Assembly: GCA_022453515.1 (NCBI GenBank)
Contig: JAJNNY010000069.1
Coordinates: 1 to 64,000 of the forward strand
Direction: 5' to 3'
DNA from: Astrocystis sublimbata
Taxonomy: Eukaryota; Ascomycota; Sordariomycetes; Xylariales; Xylariaceae
Length of the DNA stretch: 64,000 nucleotides
How positions within the stretch are numbered: the stretch's first letter is position 1; each line of letters opens with the position of its first letter. The notes under the pieces were generated by a model that saw only the letters and a list, made by a program, of their open reading frames with translations, did no database searches and was not told the origin of the DNA. Below are positions 1 to 11,523 of this stretch, one piece after another. Made by a program: the position numbers and the translations under genes.

Positions 1-692
1 ATGGGAGTTTGCATAAGGATAATATAGACTCCCACTCTTTGCTGCTGAGGGGCATTGGAAAGTCTCGGCGGTACCAGTTGGTCATCGACCCAGGGGATGG
101 TAGCACCCTGTTCTCCCACATGGGCATCTCGAGGGACTGGCCGATTTCATTCAGTAATCCAATAGCTTCTTCGGCCATTTCACCTCGTGGATCCAGCCAT
201 GCGATTACCCGCGAGGCCTGGGTGAAAAGAGCAGTAGCTGAAGGCGCTCGTAAGCCGAAGGGGATTCGAGATGACACTTACCTCGAAACACTCCACTAGA
301 GCGTGTTTACTATCAGGCCCCTCGCGGTCGCCCCAAACGTATGACAATGCGTCGAATGAAGGCCCGGTAGACGCTTTTGTGATTTGTTCGCAGACAGGAC
401 GCTCGTTAGATATTGGATGAGTCCATCTCGTTTCCAGCCCTCCTTCCTCCGTAGCCCGCGAAAAGAGACGTCGGCCATTCACTGTCTCGCATACATCCCA
501 GCCCAAGGGAAGCGACTTTCTGATGTCGGCCAAAGGGGGTTTGCTGGATGCGAGACACGCTGTGATATCAAGAGCGACGTGGTCGATACGTATCCTTGGA
601 TCATCGCCATACCCGCCGGGTAGGATTGTAGCCAAGCGGATGTCTTGCAGGGGATTCTCCAGGGCAGAGTAGCGGTAAATTGGAAAATCCAT
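1..692 (-). CDS. HET-domain protein, partial at window edge, core missing
   Basis: This resembles the start of a fungal heterokaryon-incompatibility (HET) protein. The N-terminal part reads YSALEN..IRLATILPG and then FDALSYVWGD, the standard opening of HET domains. A GT-AG intron at 218-281 joins it in frame to ASRVIAWLDPRG..AEEAIGLLNEIG, the later HET block, and the frame stays open to base 1. The roughly 40-50 residues that normally lie between these blocks, including the W-I/V-D-A-I/L-C-I-N-Q core, are absent in every frame. The domain is therefore internally deleted: either a decaying copy or a highly reduced variant. The start at 692 fits the usual short lead before the YSALE block; an in-frame ATG lies 10 codons upstream at 722. 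Family membership is confident. Function is doubtful. Confidence 0.6.
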
Positions 693-722
693 CACAGGTA
701 CCGAACTCAAGGAACACTTCAA

Positions 723-1437
723 AGTCAGCTAGTCACCAATAACTGGGAAACAGTGAGTATGCTTCAATCGCCTTTGCAAAATGAAGCGAACCTTCCAGGC
801 TTTTAACTTGTCTAGATTCCTATTGAGGGGTTTCGATTCCTATACTTCGGTGTCCTACCGAGCGGCGAGCCTACCTAGCGTAGTAGGTGGCTTACAGTAT
901 ACCTTGTAAGTGGAGAAGTATGCATCATGTCATGCGGCAACTCAGGGCTGTAGTAAGGAGGCAGCCACCTGCGCCTAGGCAGCAGTTCTCAGGTGGTATG
1001 CCCTTATTTTTAATTTCAACGGAGGAAAAAGCAAGTGAAACGAAGGGTTTGGTTTATTAGAGTCTTTTCTAACGTAGTGTACGGAGCGACGTCTAGATCT
1101 CTATTTTAGGCCTGGTTTTTTATGGCGTCGATAGGTTCTACATAGTATAGCTTCTATGGCTTCTGTGGCTTCTGTGGCTTGGTAGGCCTTAGGCCTTGTG
1201 GGTGATTATGGGCTACGTGCCTAGCCCCCAAAGGAGGTAGTTTAAACGAGGCTTGGCATTGGCTGTAAAAAGAAACTTTCTAAATTCAGAGGAGCGTCGA
1301 GGTAACCCTTCATTAGAAGAAGGGGCACTGAGCTGTTTTATAATCTAGGTACTTATTAAAAAATACGAAGAAAACCGGACATTGCAGCGAGTATCCGTAT
1401 CACTTGCAACCCCCTTCAGCTGCCAATGTAATGTCCA
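723..1437. other. Intergenic, no gene seen
   Basis: No ORF with recognisable protein content. The only structure noticed is a short 9-bp tandem repeat at 1151-1180. Confidence 0.5.
1151..1180. repeat. 9-bp tandem repeat, 3.3 copies
   Basis: Units of CTTCTGTGG (first copy CTTCTATGG) repeat three times and run into a fourth partial copy. Confidence 0.7.
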
Positions 1438-3692
1438 TCATCCTCGGGGCTCGAAGACACACCGAACAGGGCCTGGCTGTGCCGTGACCTGATCCTTCAT
1501 CAATCGCCACATAGTTTCGGGGTCGTAGCCATCCGCAAACCGGACATTGTAGTGTTGCAGCAGGATCGCCGTCACCAGCCGGAGCTCGATGTAGGCGAGC
1601 GCTTTACCCACGCACTGTCGGGTGCCTAGAAATAAAGTAAGAGGTTGGTTACCTAGGTAGTCTCTGTCGGCATCCAGCAGTTGTAACTCTAAGAGATGAT
1701 GACCACGGAGAGGGTGATAAATGCGTGTACTCACCAGCCGAGAATGGAGCAAAGGCGCGCTTATCGCGGATAAGTTCCGGGCGAGAGTACCATCGTTCGG
1801 GGATGAACTCGTTGGGGTATTCGAATGCGGCCTCCACTATGATCGAAGTCGGTCAGTCGGTCAGTCTTTGTCTGCTGGAGCTCGGAATGACCGATATCAC
1901 TGATTGAGTGCGCAGGGCAGTCGCGCATAGGGAGGCGGGAGGGGGTGGGGGGGGGGGCGAAATGGTCTCACGTCTATGAATGACATATTTTGGCGCCGTG
2001 ACCTTAGTAAACGGAGGAATCAGCACATCGCCGATGCGCAATCCGGAAGGACCGGTAATTCGTCCGTTGCCAGTCATAGCCGGCGGCACCAGCCGTAGAA
2101 TCTCGTTGATGACGCCGTTGAGATGGGGCAGGCGTGCGAGCTCATTGGCGTCTGTGACGTTGACACCCTCAATCTCGGCGCGGATCTTATCGGCGTGCTC
2201 AGGGTATTTGCAGAGATACCACCACGTAGCGACTAGGGAGGCGCGAGAAGTGTCGCTACGATGCTTAGTGTTAACTAGGAGATGCAATCCTTCCCCCTTT
2301 TGTCAGGGGCTTGGTGGGCGCCGAACGTTCGACTTACCTGCCAGCAACGACTGCGGACACTACCGTGCCAGACAGTATGTTCTGTTGAGCCTTGAGACCA
2401 TGGTCGGATTCCAGGGCATGGTACTCTTTGATGAACCACGAGGCCATATCTGGCTTATTAGGATTCTCTTGCTTCCTCTGATGAGAATAACTCCAGTTCA
2501 GCTTCATTCATGGAATAAGAGTAGCGATGCATGATAAATACGAAGGTAATAAGCGAATCAATTAAAATTGCAGGTAACATCAAGAGGGAAAATGAAGAGA
2601 GAAACGCCAGGCTTACAGTCATACGCTTGCTCATGTGCTCATCGCAGAATGAAACCATGCGAAACCAGTCCTGGATCCGCCCGTAGAATGGAATACACGC
2701 GAATACTAGGCGAGCGATCCACATAGCGACTCCTATCGGCCCTAGGAGGGCAAGAGCCCTGTCTCGGTGCAAGATCACAGGGTGCATAGTGCGCGAGTTC
2801 ATAAGGTCGAAGTCCTGGCCGAAAACGGCCTCTGCCATGGCATCGAACGAGAACCACGACATAATCTCGTTCAACTCGATGGGCTCGCCGCCATATTTGG
2901 CAATGCACCGTGACAGGGAGAGAGCTTGTTCGGAGATTCTATGCCGCATCGCGTTTATGGCTTTAGGGAGTTGACTGATTGGCACTCGTGTTCAGAAATT
3001 GTTCGAAAGTCACTTGGAGAATAAAGAGTTGCTCGTACGTTTCGTTGCGAGCGATTGAATCCAAGGCTTTCGTCTTTCATTGTGATCAAACTCGTCGCGG
3101 GTAAAGATAGCAGAGCTCCGAGGCTGTAAGACATCATACCAGTCATCTTTTGTAGTATCGTTGTTCCAACCGTCGAGCAGCTGGATGCCGGCCGGATGGA
3201 AGATGAATATCTCATTAGGCCCTGAAGTAAACTGTCAATCAGCTATGAGATCTCTTCCATGAGTCGGGACACCTGATGAAGAGGAATTGTCAAGTACTTA
3301 CCAGTGCGTACAATTGGACCGTACTTTTCGTAGATGCACTGTAGGAACAGGAAGTTCCTCGAGTCAAGAATATGGAATATGTGCCAGAACTTGGTAACAG
3401 CCGCGAGCCTCGGACCCGGGAACGAGACGGTGGCGTGGAAGAACACACGGTAGATGGTAATACTCGTGAACAATGAGGCGAAATAGCCTAAGTATACAAT
3501 TAAGAGATGATGAATGGCGTGCTGACGAAGGTGACCTGTAGTGCTGATGAGTAGATGGGCTGTTACGCCGAGGAGCGCGTGTATGAGGATCACCCTGGGA
3601 GTCTTCATATGCCACTCTCCATGGATGAAGAACCCATGATGAGCAACAAGACCCGCAGTGATAGACAGTGCATACAGGAGAATCATGGCCAA
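1438..3692 (-). CDS. Cytochrome P450 monooxygenase
   Basis: Membrane-anchored P450. A seven-exon model (3692-3302, 3221-3039, 2984-2617, 2477-2338, 2255-1972, 1836-1735, 1625-1438) gives 551 residues. The long N-terminus has several hydrophobic segments before the SFPGPR hinge. The I-helix reads AGSDTS with its junction across the 2256-2337 intron. The E-x-x-R helix is EILR. The PERW block is FIPERW. The heme loop FSAGTRQCVG is split by the last intron, with the cysteine thiolate ligand present. One region (2985-3038) has stops in the P450 frame; a 54-nt GT-AG intron restores frame, but its branch site would lie unusually close to the acceptor, so it is the least certain junction. The neighbouring UbiA-type gene may supply its substrate. 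Substrate and subfamily cannot be called. Confidence 0.85.
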
Positions 3693-5550
3693 ATAATGTC
3701 ATGAGATGCCGGATAGTACGTGGCAACAATGCAGTGACAACTTATGACGTCCTATTGAGACAGATCGAAATATGAGGAACACTGAAACTGATATGAAGCG
3801 TGACTAATCGATTTTCTGCTTTTCTTTGATAGCTAGATGAGATGGAAGCCTACCATCCACGACCTTTCGCATCGGAGCTATAGCACGTGATGTATTGGCG
3901 GGAGTGCATCGTCCATAATGCTCACGTATGTCTTGTGAGGCATAACCTAGCTAGTTCGAGATAGTGCAAGAAAGGGGGCGAGGGCGAGATCATCAAGCGG
4001 GGGCCAGGACGAGATCATACTCATCCAGCAAGGTCGGGTGGTTGCAGTCGCCTTCAAAGATACAATACACCTCAGGATAGTCGTAAGAACTAATGCATTC
4101 AACACCAACACAATGTCAGCATGATGATTAGTCTTTGGAGGTTATATGGAATTAGCTTCGACAGTCAAGCTTTACACCGCCAAGTATACCCCTTTGCCCA
4201 TCGAGGCGTGCTCTAGTCTGAGCGGTCGCATTTCCCCACCGCCTAGCTTACCCACGATCTGGATTGCCGAAATTCGCACCACGTTTCCAAAACGGGAAGG
4301 TTGCCGCGACCAGGGTGCTGGGATTTTGAGCGTTTAGTTTCTCAAGGTACTCGTACATGTTTAGTCGTCATGCCTTTTTTTTCCCCTTCGTCTTCATTAG
4401 TGGGTGAGGTGTGAGGTTGTAGTCGGGACTAGGTACCCTATCAAATGCAATCCATTGCTGTCATGAAAGTGTTCTAGACCTTCCGATGTAACTCCCTTGC
4501 GTCGACATAACCACATGTCACGGAGGTCATGCATGCATTGTTCACAGCTGGTACTTTTCGCGCTTTAGCCTGGATCTATACTGACTGACAAGGTAGCGCA
4601 AGTTGGAAGGCAGATATTCAGGTATGCATCGTAGTCTAGCGTCAGGGGCTATGTTATGTATCTGACCACGAAGCATCCGAACTATGATTATAATTTCGTT
4701 CATAATTACCCTTCTTGCAAACAATATACCTTGGTGTAAGTGCAGAAAGCTTGAAAGATTTGTCGTCAGCACAGAAGAGGCTTTCAGGCCTGCTAGGCCA
4801 GGGACAGGGGTATGGCTTGGCAGGTTCTCTAGCAACTTAATAGATCCTTGCGGGGCTATCTGCAGCGCTTGACAAACCAACGACAACAACCATTCACGAT
4901 CTATCTTTCAACTCCCCAACGTTGCATTAGTTATTCGAAGATGACATCTCAAAGCGAAATTCGCGAATGTGTATCACAGCGGGGTAGTTCTGCTAGTGCT
5001 TGCACATCTTTTACCTCAGTGGCACTGATTTCTAATTTTACCAATCCTAGCATCCTTGTGAATCAGGTATACTGCGAAACAGCCATATCTCGGGTGATCT
5101 TGTGTATGTGTTTCGTGCCTCGCGATGGTCGCCAATAGATTTTAGCTACAGATATCCAGAGAGGTTCTGGATATGTTCTAACTAGTCGATGGGTACTATG
5201 ATAAAAAAACATATCAGGTCAATAGGGGCCCCCTATTAAAGGTTGTCATGTCAGCTTGATTGGTTGCGTTTTGATATGCATTGCCGTGGCGTAGCGCAAT
5301 ATATACGTACCTACGTAGCTAATTAATTAGTATGTAGGTACTTTTATGTATTGTAACTTTCCTATGTAGGTACCTAATGTGCATGCCAAAGTTGTATCGC
5401 ATGATCTGTTGGTTTGACAGTTGGAGTTAGGTACCAGGAAACCGGAGAAGCGTGTATCCAATCCCTCGGGGCTGGCTCTTGATAACATCCTAGCTTATTG
5501 GAGCCTCCACACTTCGAATTGTCTGGTAAGCCCAGCTAGGTATGCGCGAG
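3693..5550. other. Intergenic, no supported gene
   Basis: Only short ORFs without recognisable domains. AT-rich stretches rich in GTAC/CCTAGGTA-type words occur near 5280-5400. Confidence 0.45.
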
Positions 5551-5559
5551 AGTGGGATG

Positions 5560-6400
5560 CCTTGCCTTGGTTTCCCAAGAGCTCTCGCAGGAGATAGATA
5601 GTGTGCAAACCTTATGCTGGATCACAATGGTCAGACCATCACCGAGACTGTTGCGTTATTTAAGTGCTCATAGTCAACCCAGTCATGTTTGGCCACGATT
5701 AGTTCAACTGGACTACCGTATGGCTCGGCCCGGAACTAAGCACCTCGCCTAATTCTTTTGGCGTGATGAGCGTAAGCCCAAGGAGAAAACATCTAAGCTC
5801 TCGGCCCCGAATGTGGCCAAGATCTCATCATGTTACCGATGTAGCCGCTGGAGTAGCGGCAAAGAATGTGGCTAGTTCTACTAATTCGTGGGATGAGTTG
5901 ATCCCGGCAGCTGGCTGGCCGCATGAACCGCCAGCACTCACGCCTAGCGCAAATGCAGACAAATACTGGAAGGCCTATGAGGCTATTTCTGCTGACTAGG
6001 ATGACACGATTTAGCAGAATACCCCGCTCACACTACTCAACACATATGTCAGGAGTATCATGCTCTTGTCCAAGCATTATTTCCTTGAGACGGCTTCCAA
6101 TCGGCCATCCTACCCATGTTCAGCAGCTCAATGGTTTCCAAACTAATATGTTAGTGGGACTCTTGAGCTACTTAGTCTCGAAGACGGACTTGTTGAGATG
6201 TTTGGATCTATCATTGCGGAGAACCCGGACATCATGTTCGCTATCGTCTGTGTGTGTACTATGGAGACCACTTTCACAAGTCGGTAATCATCCTCTTATG
6301 ACCTACCAATGGATTCACCAAAACGCATATACTCTAGCAATACAGATGCTGGTAGGCCTTACCCTAGTGAACGTTTCCACTTGCTTCATGCTCTGATAGA
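5560..6400 (+). pseudogene. Possible relic of a Zn2Cys6 (AflR-like) regulator
   Basis: Tentative. In one frame near 5650-5745 the translation carries FKCS, a stop, then STQSC, several residues, and GLPYGSARN. This resembles the second half of a fungal zinc binuclear cluster, K-C-S-x-x-x-P-S-C-x-x-C-x-x-R-G-L-x-C-x-Y-G, with cysteines lost and a stop. Downstream fragments in shifting frames (for example WDELIPAAGW..PPALTP at about 5898-5945 and GTLELLSLEDGL near 6154) look protein-like but are interrupted by stops. If real it is a broken pathway regulator. I could not align it to a specific family, and chance resemblance is possible. Confidence 0.22.
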
Positions 6401-6420
6401 CGCTTCTGGGGGCCAGATTC

Positions 6421-7293
6421 TTCACTGAAACTAAAAGTGAGTAAATGGGCTTGCTCGGCGGCTAGACCCTCCAACCACCTACATCTTCCCATCAGCACAC
6501 CCAACTGGTGAATATGGGGCTTATGGGCTAGGTAATTCTAGAACATTGTGGGTTTGTAGATGTACAGAACCATAATCCTTACGGACGGCGGATCTTGATT
6601 CTTGCCAAGTTCTATAGTCTTCTCTCCGGCATTTTATTGCGAGACTTTCTGCCTTGATGGAGCACTCCAGTCATCTTTGGAATTTGTCAGGTCATGTTCG
6701 CTCTCACATCGTGCATACTGATTAAATCACATTCAGCTTAAACTCTTTTCCAGGAGAAAGTAAGCTGTGCGGGAATTTTCCGCTGTTGTACCAACAAGCA
6801 GAAGACCACAAAAATGCGAACCAAAATGCGAACCAACTCCACACATGCCACGTAGATTGAAAAGAATAACTGCATGAGTAAGTTTGAGCGATAGTGTCCC
6901 CAAAAGGTGGAGTTTTATATATAGTTACTGATAGTTCTGCATCGAGCAAGGGCGTTGTTTTTCCGTCATATTTTCGAGTCTGGATGTCTCTTACCTAATT
7001 AGGGCAATGGTATCCGACACCTCGCTTCACACTTGTCGAAGGACAGTTAGCATGAGGCAATCAAATGGGGCCGCTATCTCAACTAATGATCTCGTTCTCC
7101 CTCATACATAGGCCAGAGTTAGACACACATCAGGACTCCCCAAAACGGGTCTATCTGGTGGAGAAGAACCCCTTTGCGAGAAAGGATATTTCATCTCCTG
7201 TACAGCTCAAGGATCACCCAACCAGGAGACCAAAAGAAGGGGAATCACAAGGCTTTTGCACCATTCGAGATCTGTTTGCACAACAGTAGCATC
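6421..7293. other. Intergenic, upstream of UbiA-type gene
   Basis: No convincing ORF. A TATATATAG element occurs near 6917, but about 380 nt from the next start codon, so its role is unclear. Confidence 0.4.
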
Positions 7294-8319
7294 ATGAAAC
7301 AAGATACCAAAGAACAGCCTGCCAACCGAACTAGCGATGGAGAAGCGGTGAACAATCTATACCAGTCTTGGAAACCGCAAACACTCAGCGACTTTGTGCC
7401 CCTTCAGGTCAGACATGTCATCAGATTATTCTGGCTTTTTACCAAAGATGATGCTGCGACGTTCGTTGGTCCCAACACCGTCTTTGGTATCTGTGGCGCC
7501 CTCGCGGGTCCAGTCCTCATAAGTCAGCGGAACGAAGGTGTTTACCCCTGGACACTAATAGCATTTCGGCTGCCGGCCGTCGTGTTCTTCAACTGGTCCA
7601 ATCTGCTCATCTTTGACCTCGCCAACCAGCGGCTCCCAGAGTCTGTGCTAGAGGACACCATCAACAAGCCCTGGCGCCCGGCACCCAGCGGCCTGATGAC
7701 ATCGGAGCAGATCCGGCAGGCTATGTTGCTGCTGATCCCTGCTGTGTGGGCGTCCAACTGGTACTGCTGCAACGCCGCCTCTGAGACAGCGCTGTTGATG
7801 GTCCTGACCTGGCTGTACAATGATCTGATGGGCGGCGATGAGAGCTGGATTCTCCGCAATACCATCATCGCAGCCGCCTTCGGCTTGTACAACTTGGGCT
7901 CCATCAGAGTAGCCAGCGGCCAGCAGTCGTCGGCCAGCCTCACGCCGATCGGCGTAGCCTGGATACTTATCATCAGCGGGGTGATCTGGACGACCATGCA
8001 TGTGCAAGACCTCAAGGACCAGCAGGGCGATCGCAGCCGCGGCCGACGGTCGGCGCCCCTCGTCCTGGGCGACCGTTGCGCCCGTTGGACCATTGCTATC
8101 CCTGTTGTATTCTGGTCTTTGGTATGCACTTACTTCTGGGAGGCTCGAATTGGGGGGACGTGGGGGCTGACTATCGTCGCTTTGGGACTTTTTGTCGCCT
8201 TTCGCTGCCTGGCCTACGATGGCGCTTCCTCAGACAGGCTGACCTGGCAGTTATGGGCGGCCTGGACTGCCGCCATCTATGTGCTACCATGTATGCACGC
8301 TCGCGGCGTGTGGGAGTAA
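7294..8319 (+). CDS. UbiA-superfamily membrane prenyltransferase or terpene cyclase
   Basis: Single-exon, 341-residue integral membrane protein. The start at 7294 (MKQDTKEQ) is chosen over the in-frame upstream ATG at 7174 because UbiA-like similarity begins well after it. It has about seven to eight hydrophobic helices. The first aspartate region reads NLLIFDLANQ, a variant of the UbiA N-D-x-x-D-x-x-x-D motif that keeps one Asp and the NQ. The second is intact: QDLKDQQGDRSRGRRSAPL, matching D-x-x-D-x-x-G-D-x-x-x-G-R, the Mg-diphosphate site. The variant first motif with an intact second one recalls fungal UbiA-type sesquiterpene cyclases of the Fma-TC (fumagillin) kind more than quinone-pathway UbiA enzymes. 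That assignment is inference. The nearby P450 at 1438-3692 is a plausible tailoring partner. Confidence 0.8.
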   Translation: MKQDTKEQPANRTSDGEAVNNLYQSWKPQTLSDFVPLQVRHVIRLFWLFTKDDAATFVGPNTVFGICGALAGPVLISQRNEGVYPWTLIAFRLPAVVFFNWSNLLIFDLANQRLPESVLEDTINKPWRPAPSGLMTSEQIRQAMLLLIPAVWASNWYCCNAASETALLMVLTWLYNDLMGGDESWILRNTIIAAAFGLYNLGSIRVASGQQSSASLTPIGVAWILIISGVIWTTMHVQDLKDQQGDRSRGRRSAPLVLGDRCARWTIAIPVVFWSLVCTYFWEARIGGTWGLTIVALGLFVAFRCLAYDGASSDRLTWQLWAAWTAAIYVLPCMHARGVWE

Positions 8320-8728
8320 ATATTTGGCGCTGCCCCTGCTCGGCACTGCGAGGCAAAAGACGGAGGGCGCATTGTCGGATTAACTCCTGCTGGGTATCTG
8401 TGGCTGCTAATGTTCGACTTACTTCGTGCCATCGCAGTGTCAAATACGATGACTGGTTCTCGCTTCCGACGATGGCGAAATTATCTTTATCTCATGTTCT
8501 GTGAGTAGCACTCATGAATCACGCAGTCTGGAGCACGCACACTTGCAGATTGGGTGTCAATCAGGTTTAATAACGGCAAAGCTCAGCAGCTGAGCTTGCT
8601 CTACTTGGCTCTTGGTGACAATAGAGCTTAGAGCTTCCAATAAAAACCGAGACATTACGACCCAGCCACATTACCAATCCAAGTCCGCTGATATAGTGAC
8701 CATAATCAAACTACCCCAACATGTTCAT
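8320..8728. other. Intergenic between convergent genes
   Basis: Lies between the 3' ends of the UbiA-type gene and the small secreted protein. No gene seen. Confidence 0.5.
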
Positions 8729-9250
8729 TTATTCTGACAAGAAAAAATGCCCAGTGCCGAACCCCTCGCCGACTCCATTGGTCCCAACCCAGTTTGTGCT
8801 TATGTAGTACCAGTAGCCTTCACCTTGCCACCCATTGATCAACTCGGGCTTGAAAGTGTAGGTCAATGCATCCACCGATGCTTCGGCTAGAAAATTGGTT
8901 AGTGAAAATAGTTAACAAAAAGAACATCCACCCCGACGCGGAGATTTTTCCGTCCACTTACTGTCGATGTCGACGACCGTGGAGACCTCGTACTTTGGCA
9001 CTGGGTGTCCCAATTGATCGATGCCGATGCTGATCGGAGTGTTGTTGAAGGCCGCGAGCTCAATCTGAAAGGTGTCCGGTGTGTAATCTTCATTTATATA
9101 GGGGTTGAAGAATCCACGCTTCCATTTCAAGGTGATATCCTCGTTGGCCGACCACGAAGGAACGTCATCTGTGTATTCGCCGAGCGTGATGACTTGGTCG
9201 GCGGCGGCGAGGACCGCGAGGAAGGCAGGAACGATGGCAAAGTACTTCAT
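8729..9250 (-). CDS. Small secreted protein lacking cysteine
   Basis: A two-exon model (9250-8962 and 8886-8729; 75-nt GT-AG intron) gives 148 residues. The N-terminus MKYFAIVPAFLAVLAAADQ is a clear signal peptide. The mature protein is acidic and rich in aromatic residues and Thr/Asn, with two possible N-glycosylation sequons (NNT, NDT-like), and contains no cysteine, unusual for a small secreted fungal protein. The 3' exon is supported by a continuous frame ending GTGHFFLSE. Alternating polar and hydrophobic stretches suggest a beta-rich fold. I do not recognise the family. It points away from the UbiA-type gene's promoter, and co-function is not implied. Confidence 0.7.
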
Positions 9251-11523
9251 TGTGAGGTTGGTTCAGGCAGACACACAGCTCGTAGAGTAATAGGTGATGA
9301 TGGAGTAGTGATGGGAAGAGAGAGCTCTATCTCGTCGGTTCGAATGCATGAAATGTCCCAACTTATGTATACACTCAGTGCAAGAACTCCAGAGCGACAG
9401 TGATGACTGATGCTTTTCTTAACCTGGACAGCTGTGCCGCGTACGTGCGGCAAGGAATCTGCTCCTGCCGGATCTGGACTTGGGGTAGAACACTACAGGT
9501 CCTAGGAATACGAGTCGCATGATTGCAGAGGCACAGACAGAGGCGTGGTGTCAAAGTCACAATTGGACGCGAGAAAGATTGCCAGGAGATAACGCCGGCG
9601 AGGGCGTCGAGAATTGTGAGTTGAACTGACTATCTCATGAGTTTACAGACAGCGTGCGATAGACTTACATGGGTACTTATCTTATGTAAGCTGTGAGGCT
9701 CAATATCGTGGCGTTCGGTGTAGATGGATAACAGAAACATTGCAGCTTTTGAACACTAAGCGACTGGATGATCAGAGCTGACAGGATGTAGTGATGTGGC
9801 GTATCGGCCAGGATAAAAAATTCGCTCTCTGGGAACAAGGGTACAAATGGAAAGATACGAGAGAAAGACCCAGTTTATGATAGCCTACCGGTGCGCTGTA
9901 GGGCGTCACATCGCCAGATCGCTACTGATATCGACATCGATCTTAAATCTGGAATATGGCCGATATAAGAGACCTGCATGCTTGTCGCTACAAGCTGTGA
10001 CCACGGATACAGTAGGTCAAAAGTCAGTCTCCGGAACCTCACTGGGGCTGTCTGTCCAATGCGATTTGTCATGCTTGTAGCCGATTGCAACTCAACGTAC
10101 CATACTCTTCTACCTATGGTACTTCATGGAAAGGACTTCTGAGAACATTATCAGAGGCATTTCGACGCTTCTGAACGATCTTCTGGTTTTGACGGAGAAG
10201 CGCTGCCGTCAATACTGCAGTCAGACCAATAGCAAAAGGTACCACTTCACTGCGATTATTGGGCCCCGTTACTGGCGCCTGCAAGTTTGCAGGTGAGATG
10301 CAAGTGCTGTAATAAAGTTTGAGCCTCGTCTGGTCCACCATAATGAGCTACGCGTGAAGCGCATACATAAAAACCAGGGTTTGCAGTGGGAAATCCGTAT
10401 CTGCTTCGAATATCCCAACCTCCAACAGTTAAGCACTTCAGGAATAAGGAATATCGGTGTAACGTCGTACTAGAGTCACTTGTCTATTTGTATTGTGCTT
10501 AGACTTAGATGAGACCGTCTAAGTATCATTACACATATCGCTGTATGCGGTCGCACTGGTCTAGCATATCTATGATCAACTTCGTCATTATCTCATTTAA
10601 CTCACTCGCAACGACACAAACGTGAGGCATGGGTTCATGACTTCTCCCCGGACACAAGGTTGTGACCTGAGCCCATCACAACTGCATGCCCCTTTTGAAC
10701 AGCTCTGATGGCTTCTTCTCTAAAGGACAAGGCAGGTGCAATTACGTGATACTCTGTCCAGACGGCGTCAAGCCCCTCGTTATTTTCCTGCGTCCCCCTT
10801 TCCGAGGGATGGCAGAGTTTGCCACTGCAGCAACACAGAATGTAACGTTAAGAACTTCCTCTTTTGTGCGTTGATTCATCGCGATGAGTTCAATGGCAGC
10901 TTCCGAGTGAAGATTGGGTTCCTTCGTGGAGGAGGCAAGGTTACTAGGGTATTGATCCTTACGGGGCACAGTTCAAGGCAAATCCCAGTCTCGTCAAAAC
11001 TTTCCAGAAAGGCTTTCGTGTCTCTTGGGAGCATGTATTCGCTCGTTTTACGGCAGTGGGTTAGGAGTACTTTCGACGTGAAGTTGTGTCATGGACGTAA
11101 TCCAGGCTCGTCATGTACCTAGTCAGTCGACTGAAGAGTGCACTTATATACCTCATACATCACTATGTATCATAAGGTTTGGAGGACATTTCGTATTCAT
11201 CCTTTTCACAATATTGTATACTAAATTACATTAGTCGCTTCATAGACACACCGCAACCGGCGTACCCCAGGGTTCTTGGAGACGCAAGCCCTATTTAGAA
11301 GTACAAACTTTTGGTCCTGGCTTGATACCTTGTTCTCCCTGTACAAGGTGATCTGTAATCGATCATAATGTAGAAGTGAGATAACGATAACAACTCTTTT
11401 TTCGCCCGTTGCGATACGTGTCTCAGGAGTCCGGGAATAAGGCTGGCCATGCTGTAAACTGAATATGTTGAACGGGTCTGTTTAAAACAATCCTGCTTCA
11501 TGACATCGAAGCACAAGATGTTG
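9251..11523. other. Long intergenic stretch, no supported gene
   Basis: Short ORFs on both strands show no domain, signal or splice pattern I can defend. The hydrophobic ORF on the minus strand at 10114-10341 was considered and not accepted. Confidence 0.4.

Noticed and set aside
2985..3038. Apparent frameshift with stops in the first P450
   Set aside because: A 54-nt GT-AG intron restores the frame (ATK to PISQLPKA); the rest of the gene is intact, so a pseudogene call is not needed.
10114..10341. 75-codon hydrophobic ORF on the minus strand
   Set aside because: A single membrane-like stretch with no family resemblance and no splice support; chance ORF more likely.
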